From the NCBI GenBank assembly GCA_947561715.1, contig OX387198.1, positions 15,252,001 to 15,316,000 on the forward strand: DNA of 64,000 nt, given 5' to 3'. The notes under the pieces were generated by a model. The model had not been told where the DNA came from, did not search any database, and saw nothing but the letters and a program-made list of their open reading frames with translations. Shown piece after piece: positions 36,473 to 49,400 of this stretch (its first letter is position 1; each line of letters starts with the position of its first letter). This DNA comes from Ascidia mentula (Eukaryota > Chordata > Ascidiacea > Phlebobranchia > Ascidiidae). Position numbers and translations under genes: made by a program.

Positions 36473-39400
36473 TCATTCCGACGTTTGAATCGTTATGGGC
36501 GGCTCCGTGATGAGCACCTGTGCAGAAGAAAGACGGGTTGACGGAAACTTCCGTTTTCCTGTTATATGACGTCATCAATCGTTGCGTTTCTGACGTGGTA
36601 GTTTAGGAGAAACGCTCCTTAGCTGTCACAGGTTATTTAGACTGACAAGCAGTTTGAAAAAGTTTTTTGAATTTGTTTTACAGTATTATTTAATATTAGG
36701 CGTTTCACAGTAATTTACTTACCTAAGTTCCGTGCTGGCTAAAAGTGTATTTTTTTATTGTAGTAAATATTACATAACTTAGGTTGATATTATGGTTTCG
36801 AAATGAAATCACATCAAAAAATAATTAATCATTTAAAGCAATATTAATTAATACACGTATAAAAACAGTTAATTTTAAACCACACATCCACAAAATAATT
36901 AATAATTGTGTACGAGTCAGTCATTGTGACGTCACAATCAAACACATCCGTTACCTTTTGTCGCTTCCGGGTGTTGCTTTCGACTGTTTGCGCACAATGC
37001 GTGTATCAGAGGGTCAACCCAGGCAGCTCGAACATCCTCGCGGCGGAGACAAAAGAAGTAGAATACGAACAAACCCTGCACAAAGCAATGTCGAGTTCAG
37101 TGTTTCTCAAACTTTTTTTAAAATCTGATGTCAAAAAAACTCCTTTGCTCCGAGTTGCAAAAACTCGTAGATTCCTCAGACCTTTAAAAATGTTTCATTT
37201 TAGGGATGCCTATTGTGAAGATAGTAAGACTGATTGGATATGAATACTGTTTTTTTTTTTTACTCAAGACATATTGTAACTTGTGAAGCATGCCCGCGCG
37301 CAATGTATGACACGTGTGGAAGAAAAATTGAGCTTTCAAACATCTATACATTATTTGCACAGAAACAACGGAAACTTGGGACATTGAGCGGTCGCCGGGA
37401 ATCGAACCCTTAACCTTCGGATCACAACTCACCTGTAGTGATGTGGAAATGGCGAAAAACCAACCGAACACCAGTTGTACGACGTGGTCTTGTGACACAA
37501 CAATGGGCACAGCGAATATCCACGACAATCCCATGAGTACTGCGACCAACACTGCACGGAGGACGTGAATTGCCGGTGTTTCTTCAGTGGATGATTGTAC
37601 CTGGGAAATTTAACATTTTTAGAGGCTTTTTAACCTATATTTTTCTAATATTTGTAGATTTTAGGAATGTTGTATAGGAAATATTTGATATTGTCCGGTG
37701 AAACGTGTTTCGTTTCTATTTCGCACAACGGATGTGTTTAAAGTTATTCTGTTTTGCCACCGTCGTTTTTCTAGCATTTAAATCTGCAACAGGCGTTACT
37801 CTATTTTTTGAAAATGATGTTTAGGGCAGTTCATTTACTCTGAATGACAAACACAATTTTGAATCGCCAGTATTTCGTTTTTTATTGTTGACATTGAAAT
37901 AAACTTCTTTACCTTTCTTCGTCCCCACGTGATGGCTTTGATGACGAGGAAGGCGAGAACCACGTTGACGAGCAGAAGAAACCCAACTATGGCCACAAAA
38001 CTGTACAGAGCGACTCCTGTCAGCCAACAATATCTATCGCCCACGTAGTTTGACCACATATCTTGGTACACGCAGTCTACAAATCAAGAGAAATAGTCAA
38101 AGGCAGGTTGTGGATGTGTGTGTGAAAGTGATTTGGTTGCTTGCTGGTGTCGAACAAGAATGGTTTACAAAACACAGCCAATCGTGCCAACGCGAGCTGA
38201 TTTCGACTTAGAAAAGTTTCTCCTAAATTGCATGTTGTTTCAACCTCAACAATGTTAAACCAAGCTTATCGGTCAAAATGCACCACCCGCGAAATAGGCC
38301 ACATGGTTGTTTGACACGTGAAAGATACGAGGTCTGTACAAAAAATAACGGTTCGAGATGTGTTCCCCTGGTAACAGTCGCAATAAACCTCGGTATGTCA
38401 ATGGAAACACATTGATGGCGAATACTTTACCTTCGTTGTAGGATCCTGTATTAGAGTTTGTCGCCCAAGCTCCGATCAACGTCGCACCCACCACTAGGGC
38501 GGCGATCGAGTAAACAGACAAGGCCATTTTCCAAAACTCCGTCATTTTTGGTCGGTCCATAGAAGTCACAAACATTCTTTCATAAAAATAAAAATCAATG
38601 AAGTTAAGGGACTTTATTGTGAAAACGCCATTATGTCCACAGACATGTCTGCGCCTTCAAAGCCCGTAAATTTTACATTATATCATTAGGTAGAAACGCT
38701 TTTTAATGTCTTTGTATAAATATATGCCTCTTCAGAAAGACTGAGAGCGGCCGAAATGATGTGATTTTATACAAAGCATGCGTCCACACCTGTACATAGT
38801 AATGCTCTCTACCGCCATCCATCCCCATGCGGCCAGCAGGAAGTAGTGAATGAATGCTGCTATGGCAACGCAAAGTTCTCTGGGAGATGTTTGATTCACT
38901 CCGACGAGAAAAGTGAGATAGGTCAAAGCAAGACACAAACATAAGTTGACGTGAATTTTTGCAGATCGAACTCTTCGCAGTTCCCTAAAATACAAATAAA
39001 TGACGAGGAATATTGGACAATACAGACACCGGTAGAAATGCTTGGTTTGAAGGACAGAGTAAATGAATAGGCAAGTATTGTGCATATTTTCATTACTACT
39101 AAACTGGGTCCGTGACAATTTAAACCAATTGTATCCAGGCAAAAAAAGGAAAATTGTTATTGCAAAACATTTCTTTTCAACTTACGGTAATTTTAGGAAG
39201 AGAATGATGGTCAACAGTAGAAAAAATACGCAGATTCCCAAACCCACTTCGCTCGCTATGTCCAAAGCCACATCAATGTGATCATCTCGCAAACTCTAAA
39301 ATTGAAACAAACAATCTATCCGTTATTCAGATAGAATTTGCTCTATCAAATCAATCTGAAATAACGGATAGTTTGGTCGTCATGATTTACCATAAAGAAG

Positions 39401-42400
39401 CGCTTTCAATGTACCACAATACTATTGGGCAGTAGTCGTAAACTATACAGCCAACTGGGCGGATGCAGCAACAGTCGAATTGAAAAGCAATTGCCTTGTG
39501 TTATTTGTGCATCAAATTAATTGAACCAAACTTAAGTAAATGATTAATGTGTTACAACCTATGATGCAAGATATGACGTACCACTACAACCCCAAAACTG
39601 GTTGTGTGATTACACACACACGTGATGACATCATCATCGTTTGTGATGCCATGGAGATGTTTGCAGCCGTGTGTAGACCAGGTTTGGTTTAAGGTGTCAT
39701 AAAAGCTGCAAGTCTCTATGAGGCAATTCTGTAACAGTTCAAAGAAAATAATAATGATAAGCATGTGGAGCCAATAATATGAATTTGTGTATAAGCTGCA
39801 GACAGATGGCCACTGTTTCGACCTAAAAGGTCTCATCAGTGCAGCTGGTGTGACTATCAGCACCTAGTTTGGTGCCCAACGGATGACGGTGACTGTATAG
39901 TCACCACAAAGTGGAGTCTTTGCTTGGCCGTTTGGTCAGCAAAGTCGTCTGATAGTCACACCAGCTGCACTGATGAGACCTTTTAGGTCGAAACAGTGGC
40001 CATCTGTCTGCAGCTTATACACAAAAATAATAATGTTTTGAATGAATTATTGGCAGCAGTTTGAATTTTTTTATTCAACCGTCTCTAATTCTTGACCTCT
40101 CAAATGTATTTTGAGATTCATAATTTTACGATAAGGCACAGATATGTAAGGAAAATGAGTGTACAAAAAATATAGAGGTAGAACAATGAAGATACTTTTC
40201 GTTTTACTCACGTTAGATTTGTTGTTTCGTTGAAATGAAAATGTCACTGCGACATTAACTTCCTTGTTGTTTTCATCAAGAACTGTTGCTGTGATGACCT
40301 AGAGAATGATTTTCGAAATCTTTTAATGTTACTATGTCCGGATAAAATGGCTTAAACATTTCATTTTGCATGTTAATGGTACAAGTTAAGCCAATACTCA
40401 GGAATTTATACCAGGAAATTGGAAATATATTCCGAATACGAAATACGTAAATAAACATAATCGTCGTCACGTGGTTCACCATCAAAGAACTGTGTAAATT
40501 TTTGCCCCTTTAACCTATACCTCTTTGACTTGTTGCGTTGAAGGGAAGAGCGTTGAGTTCTTGTACGAGACGAAATAAGCCTTTTTCGCACCTACCGGCT
40601 TATGGTTGTCAATGGAAATGCTTGTTTGGTTCTTGTTTGTAATTGGGACGAAAGTGTGAAGAAATGCTTCGTTGCTTGTCTTGTTCGAAGTCAATTCAAC
40701 CACCTTATTATATGGATATATTGTCGAGATTTCCAAAGGTTGTTGAATGTGTTGTTAAAGTTAAATACGAAAGATTGAGTTGACACATTACTAATTTAGA
40801 CCAGGTAAACAATGACTTGCTAACAGAAAATACATAGCGTTGGTAAAATTGGCCTTCGTATAGTTTTCCTTAAAGATATATCAGTCTCATTAGGAAAGAG
40901 CACCTGTACGTCGATGTTGTTGGTATGCAACTTGTAAACCGGTTGGGTGGAATTGATCACAAGATTTGATGCAAAATCTTCCACCACCATCTGTAGATCA
41001 ACCTTTATATTGTTGCTCACGTCGTTTCCATTAAGATTATTGTAGATGTTGTCCACAGATGTGATGACGTCACTCAGTACCTTGGTCGTCACCTGTGGAA
41101 AGATAATCGATGTTTTCTTTTGCTTATTGATGCAGTGCAGCAAAATTATGGTATAAATTTATTTTAAACCTTTTTTGTCTTTTATGTTATGACAAAGGTA
41201 CATATACTTATTTGCTTTGTTTTTTGTGTGATTATTTTTTTCTGACGTAGTCATTTTTCAATAAAGCCTCATTTTATGGGACCTAGAAATAGTGCAACCA
41301 ATGTTAGCAAACACGTCTAACCACCTTTGGAACTTCCTTTTCCATTTCCAAATGGTCCTTTGGTTTTAACTGTTTGTCGAGAAGCACCAGCACGTCAATG
41401 GCATCTTGAACTTGGTGATCGTCGAGGTTCTTACCTGACGTCATCACACAAGCTGTTGAACTGTATTTCTCCAAATCCACGGATTCACTTTTAACGTCGA
41501 GCGCCAACTAGAACGTGTGAAAAGGGATACAATTTTTATTTTTTCATTACAGAAAGCAGCAAACAGCTAAGCTTGCGAGACTGTGAAACGGAAACATAAA
41601 ATCGAAAAGTAATGAAAGCCAATTTCAGCGAAGCATATTTTTCTTGAACAAGAAAGCTGACTGATGTTAGCCTGCGGATATATTTAACGTTTCCGCAAAT
41701 GGAGCTGCAATGTTGTCAATGTTGGAATCGCGTCAACAAAATGCGTTATGATTGAAAAAAAAAATGCAACAAAGCCAGCTAAATGGGCACCAATTTTTAC
41801 TAGTTAGACGATAGTTTATTTTGTTTGTTTTTATTTATATCAACTACCCAACCTCCGTCTTAACGTCGTGGATCGTTCGCCTGCAATCTTCGAACGTCAA
41901 ACTAGATATATTGAACTGCAAGGACCACACATCGCAATAAACACTCGCCAGTGGAACTCCTGAATAAAGAAGGAGGTCATGTGACGTGGAAATTGAAATC
42001 ACACATTAGAACTACTATCACGAAAAATGGTTCCTCTTAAAAGAAAATTTTACTTTGATTCCAATAGAATAAATCTTTCATTTAAAACAGAAATATTGAT
42101 TTCGTCTAATGTAATCGTTATATTATAAAAATAATTTACATATTTTAAACATAATACAACCATTACAAACTTTTACCTGTAGGACACTTTTCCTTGGAAA
42201 AAGACCACGTGTTTGCTCTGGTGTCGTTGAATGTCACAGGGACTTTACCATATATAGTAGTTCCAGCACAAACAAACTGATCTAGTCTTAGTTCAGGGTT
42301 GTATGGATGTGTGGTTGGGGACATTTTTGCATCTAAAGGAATGTTTTCTGCTGTTGACGTCGAGACAATCGCTTCGGTCGATTGGATTGTTGTAGTTTGT

Positions 42401-45400
42401 GACGTCACAATCGTAGTGCTGGCTTGAGTTGTGGGCTTTCGGGTGGTGTAACAAGTTTCTGTACAGCACAAGTTATTGAACGCTTTATATTTTACTGAAA
42501 ACACTCGCAACGTGTATTTGTGGCGTACATATTTTTTGTTGAATCGAACATTAAAGAAAATTATTCAATTATTGGCTACTCATACAAACATACTGGATAC
42601 AAAAACTAATCAAAACAAACCTTTCAGCGTGAAGTAACATATTTTCTGCGATAAGTTATAATTTTTTTGATGTTTTGAATTGTAGAGTTTTACCGCAAAT
42701 CGGAAATTGTCTGGGCCATAATATCGAACAAAAGGTTTTACTACCTAAATGCATTATTTCATTAGCGCGCTACTTAATTGGTCATTTAAGGCAACAAATT
42801 TTGCAAGCAAAAATCCAATACCCATTAGCACAGTGCGTGCTACATTTTATGTTGCATTATCTTTGATCCTTACCTGGTGTCGCAGGCCTGAATAATTTCT
42901 GGCACATGAACGGAAGTTTGGTTGAACATGGATAAATCGGGAACGATCTCAAGGTGTTGATTTCTGCACCGTTTTCTTCTTTTGCGCATTGTTGTGCGCT
43001 GCAAATCAATAAATATACAATGCACGTATTTCTAAATGTCATTTTGTTGACTCTTTTGCTGAAATTTCTGCAATACATAGGTTACTAACAAATCAGAAAG
43101 ACCAGTTTGTTATAAAGACCAGTAGTATAAGACTGCTCATCTAATATGGTAACAACAGAAAATTTGGAGATCGCCTTATATGATATAAACCGGAAAGAAG
43201 AAAACAACAGCTTTGAGGATCTGAGGGTTAAGTAATTGCAGCAAGTTGTAACAAATAATGAAACTCGACAAGGAAATGACAGAATTATGCAAGGATGTCA
43301 ACGAGCCTCAATATACAAATCTGGACTTCCTGAATGATTACAGTCGCCAAGATACCACGACAACAAACAGACTTTCGACTTTTCTGTTACTGTGTATTTT
43401 TTCTTTGCGGCTGTTTATACTTGAAAAAAAAAACGAAAATTGTTTCTGTTCTTGTCAAAATAAAACACTGTTTTACAACTTATTGAATAGTGGCATTATA
43501 AAGGAAATTTTATACCTCCAGTAATCGTCACTTATAGCGAAGGCAAGTTTTTGTGACACTGAGTTCTTCACTGCTTGTGAATGAAGCATTGCAAGCTGAC
43601 TTCCCGAATTCAAACAAGCCTGATGAGCAGTGGTTGCGTCGTTGTGTTCGGAATAATACGTGTACACTTGGTCTTTGTGGATAGTTGATTGAATGTAGGT
43701 CGGTTTGCTGTTGTCAACTGCAAAAAAGTAGCCTACGTACTTGGTGTGCATAAATGCATTAAAAATGAATTTAAAATGTGGCAAATAAGTTTATTGAACT
43801 TTAAAATTTTTTTTGCAATGAAACAAGCAAAGCGACGAAAATAAATACGTGCACATATTTTTTTGCGTTGTGCCAAACAACTCTTTCACAAGTTTACGTT
43901 CTATAAAGAAGATTCAAAAGTTCACCTGCGTTTTGTCGGCGTTGACACAAAAACGATGCCACTTTTTCTCCACAACTGACGCTCATCCATTGAAAGGATT
44001 TGGTCAACATCACAACACCACAGAAATTGCGTCCTTTGGTCGCATTAAGCGGATGGTTAGGTAGCCAGTTCTATACAAATATGTTACATTATAAATGGAC
44101 AGAGGGATCCCCCAATCCAAGGACCGTTACCGGCCTGTGGAATTTACGTAACCAGCCTGTGCAAAACAACCACAAATAATTGCCTTAATTTGAAAATGCT
44201 ACACGCTTTATGCACGCAGCAACAAAACAGGCTGCACACTTGATCGGTTGTTTCATTGCCCCTTGCATTCCTTAATTATTTATGTTTTTGTTTGTCTACC
44301 ACAATTACAAGGCCGGTTCGTGAAAATAAAACCTACACTGCAAAAAAAGTTTGGGGAACTCTGACCTTGGCGACTGCTTATAGAACCCGACAAACCCTTT
44401 GATTGTTAGCACTAGTTTGTAACTCCACTAAATTATATCATTTCAGAAATAATAAAAATGTAAAATAGAAATCAAATTATTTTAAGTGAGTACTACAAGT
44501 TGTAATGTCCCCATGCTTAAGCCACAATGGAAAATTTTGTTGAATTTACCTGATGCGAAAAGTTTCCTTGATTAGAACAGACGTAACCACCGACCGGTGG
44601 CGGTTGTATCGCCATCCCTGTATCTGACCAAATCCAATCATTTCCATCTGCGGCAATCGCTCCCATCCAAAAGCCTTTGATTGTGGATTCACCTTACAAC
44701 CAAAAATTGCAAACCGAAAGTTATTTTATGGCAGAAATAGAACCTGTTGCATGGTTGACCCAAGAGTTAAGGGTTTCTCAACAAGGCTTTATTACCAACC
44801 TAAAGTGACCACAAAATATAAGAAACAGAAAACGTCGGTATAGAAATGATGAAACAATTAATATTACTGTACACGAAACATTAATTACTGCTTCTCCGCA
44901 GTGTTTATCAACAACAAAATTTTAAACAATTCAAGTTGTTGACCTATTTTCCGCTGCGCCAATGTGGTAATTGTATTTGCTTTACAGCCGCCAGCTTGCG
45001 TTATTTCGAGGCGTGATGTTCAGCGAAGCGTGACTTATTTTTTCTCTATGTCCCATTTTCGTCACGAGTGCTATTGCATTCATTTAATCGGGTTCAGGGA
45101 CTATCTCGAAACATCTTTGTCTTACCAATGAGTGCAACATCGTGCGTCGCTTCCAGGAACTCTTGCACTTTGACGTCATTAATATTGACCAATGTCTCGC
45201 CGTTACGTAAGCAATAATCTTGCGCCTCCCAGAATGTGGTGGGTTGTGTGTAAAGAGAGAAGGTTGTCATTCCCAAGCTTTGCTTCTGGTTTGCATTTGG
45301 AGGTGCTGCGTATGAGTGATCAAATAAATGTTAAAGTTTATGTGGGTTTGTTTTGATTGTCTTGATTTTCCAAGATTCTTTCAAAAGTTGACCCAGTTAC

Positions 45401-46424
45401 GTTAGGTTATGAGATTAGTCATTAATAGCTATTCTGTGTTGTTTGCAATAAAACAAATTATTTTGTTAAATCTGTTTGCGGAATACTGTTTGCATGATCG
45501 CTGTGTTGATTTTACATAGAAATACAGAAATTATTTTGTTTTTACACTGATCTAGTTGCGCTGAAAAAAGTATTTATAGTCTAAAGTAACTTGGCTTGCA
45601 TAATATCCCATATTCCATGATACTGACAGGGTGGCATTACTCCATGTCCGTATTCGTATGAGTTGCAGAGATCTCTATCACAAATATCACACTTCTCATT
45701 CGACGCACCGTCTCCTCTCGAACACCCAAGTGTACAGGATTTTCTCAAAAGGTTTCCATCACGAAATGTTTCGCAACCCTAGGATAAAAACCAAGAAAAG
45801 AAAATAACGTAAAAATATATTAGGAAACATAAACGATTGATGAAAAACTGTTGTAGAAACTATAATGCATAGTTTGCACACAGTTCCAATTAGCGAAAAA
45901 AACACGAAAATATGCTAACTCTAAGTCTTATTATCACAAACACACAATATTCAGGCTTTTCCGACGTCACTATTTCATGCTTAAATTTGCGAATTCGAGT
46001 TATTATAGAAGTGCTAAATAAAAACATGTTAGTAGGCCAATTTCACCTGCTCCATGGTGCACAATTGTGGCTGGTTTTCATTGCATCGGGTGTTATTCTT
46101 TTCCGACAATTCACAGTTGTAGCAGAGAAGGCAATCTACACATTAAAATTCCGTGCAATGAGAAAAAGGCAACAAAATCACAGAGAGCAAAGTGCACTTC
46201 ACGGAGCGAGTAAATATCTTCAGACGCGACGTCAATGTGCCTTGTTTCCGACTACTTACTAATGTAAAACTATTTGGCAGAGACTGACGTCAACAACTCT
46301 TTCGTGGCACGTCATAAGTGACGTCCTTTCATGTAAACGGGAATGGAAAAATGAACTTTTACGACTTACCACAGCGCAGAAACAGTCCGCACAGAAGTGA
46401 AAGAAGAAGCCATGCGCCAAACAT
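36473..46424 (-). CDS. Adhesion GPCR with Ly6-like and C-type lectin modules
   Basis: Twenty-one exons, all phase-consistent, about 1055 aa: 46424-46371, 45778-45628, 45305-45126, 44692-44550, 44070-43926, 43717-43516, 42998-42874, 42458-42177, 41959-41853, 41507-41325, 41092-40904, 40703-40521, 40298-40212, 39728-39582, 39295-39186, 38984-38790, 38576-38431, 38076-37913, 37600-37433, 37075-36955, 36558-36473. Order: signal peptide (MFGAWLLLSLLCGLFCAV); a cysteine-rich piece ending CDICDRDLCN like a three-finger domain; lectin module 1 (DWIWSDTG, WMSVSCGEK); a second lectin module (AHQACLNSGSQLAMLHS ... STKLPFMCQK); a Thr-rich stalk; GAIN (ITATVLDENNKEVNVAVTF); GPS with NHTTSFGVVV (H718-T719/T720); 7TM (about 740-1000); short tail. 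Lectin 2 lacks the usual tryptophan-rich middle, so an exon may be missing or lost. Confidence 0.85.
39784..40025. mobile_element. AAGCTGCAGACAG-family foldback in GPCR intron
   Basis: A 242-bp element whose arms of about 77 bp (39784-39860 and 39949-40025) are almost perfect complements (GTATAAGCTGCAGACAGATG ... GTGTGACTATCAG). A secondary inverted pair GGTGACTGTATAGTCACC sits in the centre. It lies between the last GAIN exon and the GPS exon of the larger adhesion GPCR. Confidence 0.85.
43258..43524 (+). CDS. Hypothetical type II membrane-like frame, antisense in GPCR intron
   Basis: An 88-codon frame on the strand opposite the adhesion GPCR, overlapping its exon 6 by only 9 bases. It starts MKLDKEMTELCKD, contains NEPQYTNLDFL with a YxxL signalling-type motif, then a hydrophobic run (LSTFLLLCIFSLRLFIL) followed by KK and a cysteine cluster. 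That layout resembles the cytoplasmic tail and membrane segment of a type II lectin-like receptor. No downstream exon was found. It may be chance or a decayed gene. Confidence 0.25.
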   Translation: MKLDKEMTELCKDVNEPQYTNLDFLNDYSRQDTTTTNRLSTFLLLCIFSLRLFILEKKNENCFCSCQNKTLFYNLLNSGIIKEILYLQ

Positions 46425-49400
46425 TTTCTTGGTAGTTCAGTCTTGAGAAAACCAGTAAACTGTCTATTAATACGAGCTTGTCTTACTTTACCAAACTTAT
46501 TTACATCCACCTACAGTTAACAGTCTGAAACCTGGAAATAAACAATGCAAGTCATCAACACAAAACGATTTATTTAATTTTTGCGATTGTTTAAAAATGT
46601 TGCTTGTCCCTATCAGTTACTTCACACTCTTGTATTGTAAAAATGCGTTATCTTGCAACCAAAAAAAGTTTCCATGGCCTGTAAGGTGAATTGCCGTTGC
46701 TGAATATCCACATGCACATATTACAAAGCCGTATGCATGTCTCAACAAATCACATTGAAGTCTCAGTGAAATGCTTGCATTGTACTAATAGTTTGTTCGA
46801 TCGTTTCCTTAATTGCGAAGGTAGTTTTGAATCACGCTTTTCCACAATACCCCGTAAATATTTGATGAGGGAAATTGCTTCTCCACTTGCAATCGTACAA
46901 ATACAAATTAAGTTTCAAGTAATGTATTTTCGTTATGGATCTTACTTCAATTAGCAGAAATGCATTGACAACTTGACCCTTGTCTTGAGAAAATGCTATT
47001 AGCCGGTATCATAACAATCAGTCACGTGCGATAAGCAATTGCCCACCTCGTTGGCCCGATTGGAAAAACTACATTACGTCACGTATGTTTTATTTGTAAC
47101 AAGAAGTTTTCATGTAGTCTCAGACCTTTTAAAATTTTTCTGCGGCTTTTAATCAGAGATAAATTTCTATGCGATCCATAAACAACAAGAAGCGTGAAAT
47201 ACAGAAATGCCCCAAGGTTCCATGTCCCTAAATACATGGGTCTGCCGTATTATGGTTTTATTAATATTTAGATGCTACGCCACACATTCGCACAACACAG
47301 CATACAATGTGTCTTACCTGATACAATCATCTACTCTACTTAGCAATTCTTTTCAACAAATACAAAATAATATTTTAGAATGTTTACGCTTGCTAAACCG
47401 CGTGGAGCGTAGTTTTCGTCAATTACAAATGCATACTCGATACACATTACAATCCAAACTATTTCGTACTTATTTCTACTTTCAAGTTACAAATTTTGAA
47501 ACACACAAAGCGATTCCATATACACCTGCCTTATATATGCGAAAATACAACTTATACGTGACTGCTCGGCAATTGAAAAGGTCAAATCTAAGTCAAAGTA
47601 ACCTTGCGTATGCGAAAGGATCAACGCCAGACGCCAGAACAGTGTTAAACTAAATCTGTGACAGGGACAGTTTTTGATAACATCCCCCCATTCAATGGAG
47701 AGCGTAACATCCGCGTATTGAAATTTACTGAAAGAAATGTCGAGTCTGAGCGTCATATTCGATAAGGACGGGTCGTTACTATCACGGACGCTTAATCTGC
47801 ATAACTTTGCGTCAATGGACGAACATATTCGGCCTGTTTCAATGATTTAAACCCAACGTGTTATATATTACGTTTCAAACAGCATGTATTACTTTCCCAT
47901 TTTAGAAAGAATATTTGTGCGTTTTTAGCGCCGTTTTGGTGTTCAACGCCTTCGTTTTAATGCCCTGCCTTAGATGTCAATATCAGCAACATTAGCCAAT
48001 CTGATATTTTTAATTTTGTTTAACCTAAAGTTTTCAGCCCAACTAAAATATCAACGATTTAGCGCATAGTCGCAATTAAACGTGATTTGGTTATGTTAAT
48101 GATTTGTGGACTGACACGTTGTTTAATTCGGGAAAATCAATGTAAATTTTTGACTTGGGTACTCATGACGGATTTCCAAGCACATTTTACGCGTTTAGCA
48201 ATGGCAAAATCCAGAAACGTAATAACTTGGCATACTTGCTCCACCTTGCGGTTTGTACCAAGACGATATTGCAAGATAAAATTTTCCCACAATGGGGGAA
48301 TACTGTACGCCAGGTTGCTGTGTTCAAACTTGTGTTTCAAGGGTTTCGCCGTTTGTACGATAAACGTCTGATATTTATAGTGTCTCACTACATCTGGAAC
48401 TAAAAGATTTACCAACAAAATTTTAGGAATTATTTTACCAACTTCAGGGAAATATTGATGCAATAGTTTCGTTGCTCCTACCCGCACGTTTTGTTTTACG
48501 TTTTTCATGTTCCTTAGTCCAACTACAAGATATTAACAGATACAAGCAATGTCATTTGACGAACATTGCTGTTGTAACTTGCAGGGTAAACATCCCCACA
48601 GAAAAGCACAAAAATTAGGCGGTTAAATTCTCGTAGTTCCTGAACGTTGACATGCTGACAATATACCATACCGTTATGTTGGAAGTCCATCGTTTAAAAA
48701 TGCAATGGAATTTATTTTTTCGGGAGAAAATAAATATGTCTTCATTCTTCTGTATGTTTAGCCTTTGTTACGCATCAACATTTTTACTATGACAGCATGA
48801 AAATTCTGTAGTTGGTTGTGAAACGTATCATTCCCTGTTGTTGCGAGCCGAAGTTTTACCGCATGTTAGATATTTTTTTGAGAATTGTTGGACAATACTT
48901 ACGGACACTGGGTGACGCTTTTGCGCGCAGCTAGATAGCAACACTACATGGATCGATATTTTATGGTCGGACGAAGGGGAGTGCATTGAAGGACACGGGT
49001 GTATATTAAGAGAGAGCGTTCGATGTGAGACGTCAAAGTTCTCATGTGAAGCGATGGAATGTGAAGGCGGTGAGGGAACGGGGGGGATTATTTTATTGCG
49101 AGCTCACGGTGGGATTATATCAGATATGGGAATTTCGGTAGAATGTAGGAAGCGATTTCGAAGTCACTTTATGTTACAAGTCGAATGCTAACCGAGATTT
49201 TTCATGTCAGAATGACTGCTATCTTAGAATATTAAATTGACACGTTGCTTAAAATTTACAACAATTTTTATGGTGAGGTTAAAACAAGAAAGATTTTGTA
49301 CAGAACTTACGTTAGCAAACAATTTATTTTTTGTAAAGTTTTTACAGCATCCTGTGTGGTAGCAAAAAGTTTATAATTTAAGTTTGTGCTGCCGAAGCAG

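Noticed and set aside
37384..37432. tRNA-like B box on the minus strand (GGTTCGATTCCCGGCGACCG)
   Set aside because: The matching A box would have to lie in the GPCR 7TM exon and is absent; no cloverleaf forms, so at best a SINE scrap in the intron.
47207..47653. 148-codon plus-strand frame
   Set aside because: No domain, leader, splice context or conserved motif; amino-acid content (Tyr, Asn, Leu, Gln) is what AT-rich noncoding DNA gives.
48137..48508. 123-codon minus-strand frame upstream of the homeobox gene
   Set aside because: Both other strands/frames are also open here and nothing in the protein is recognisable; more likely a repeat remnant or chance.
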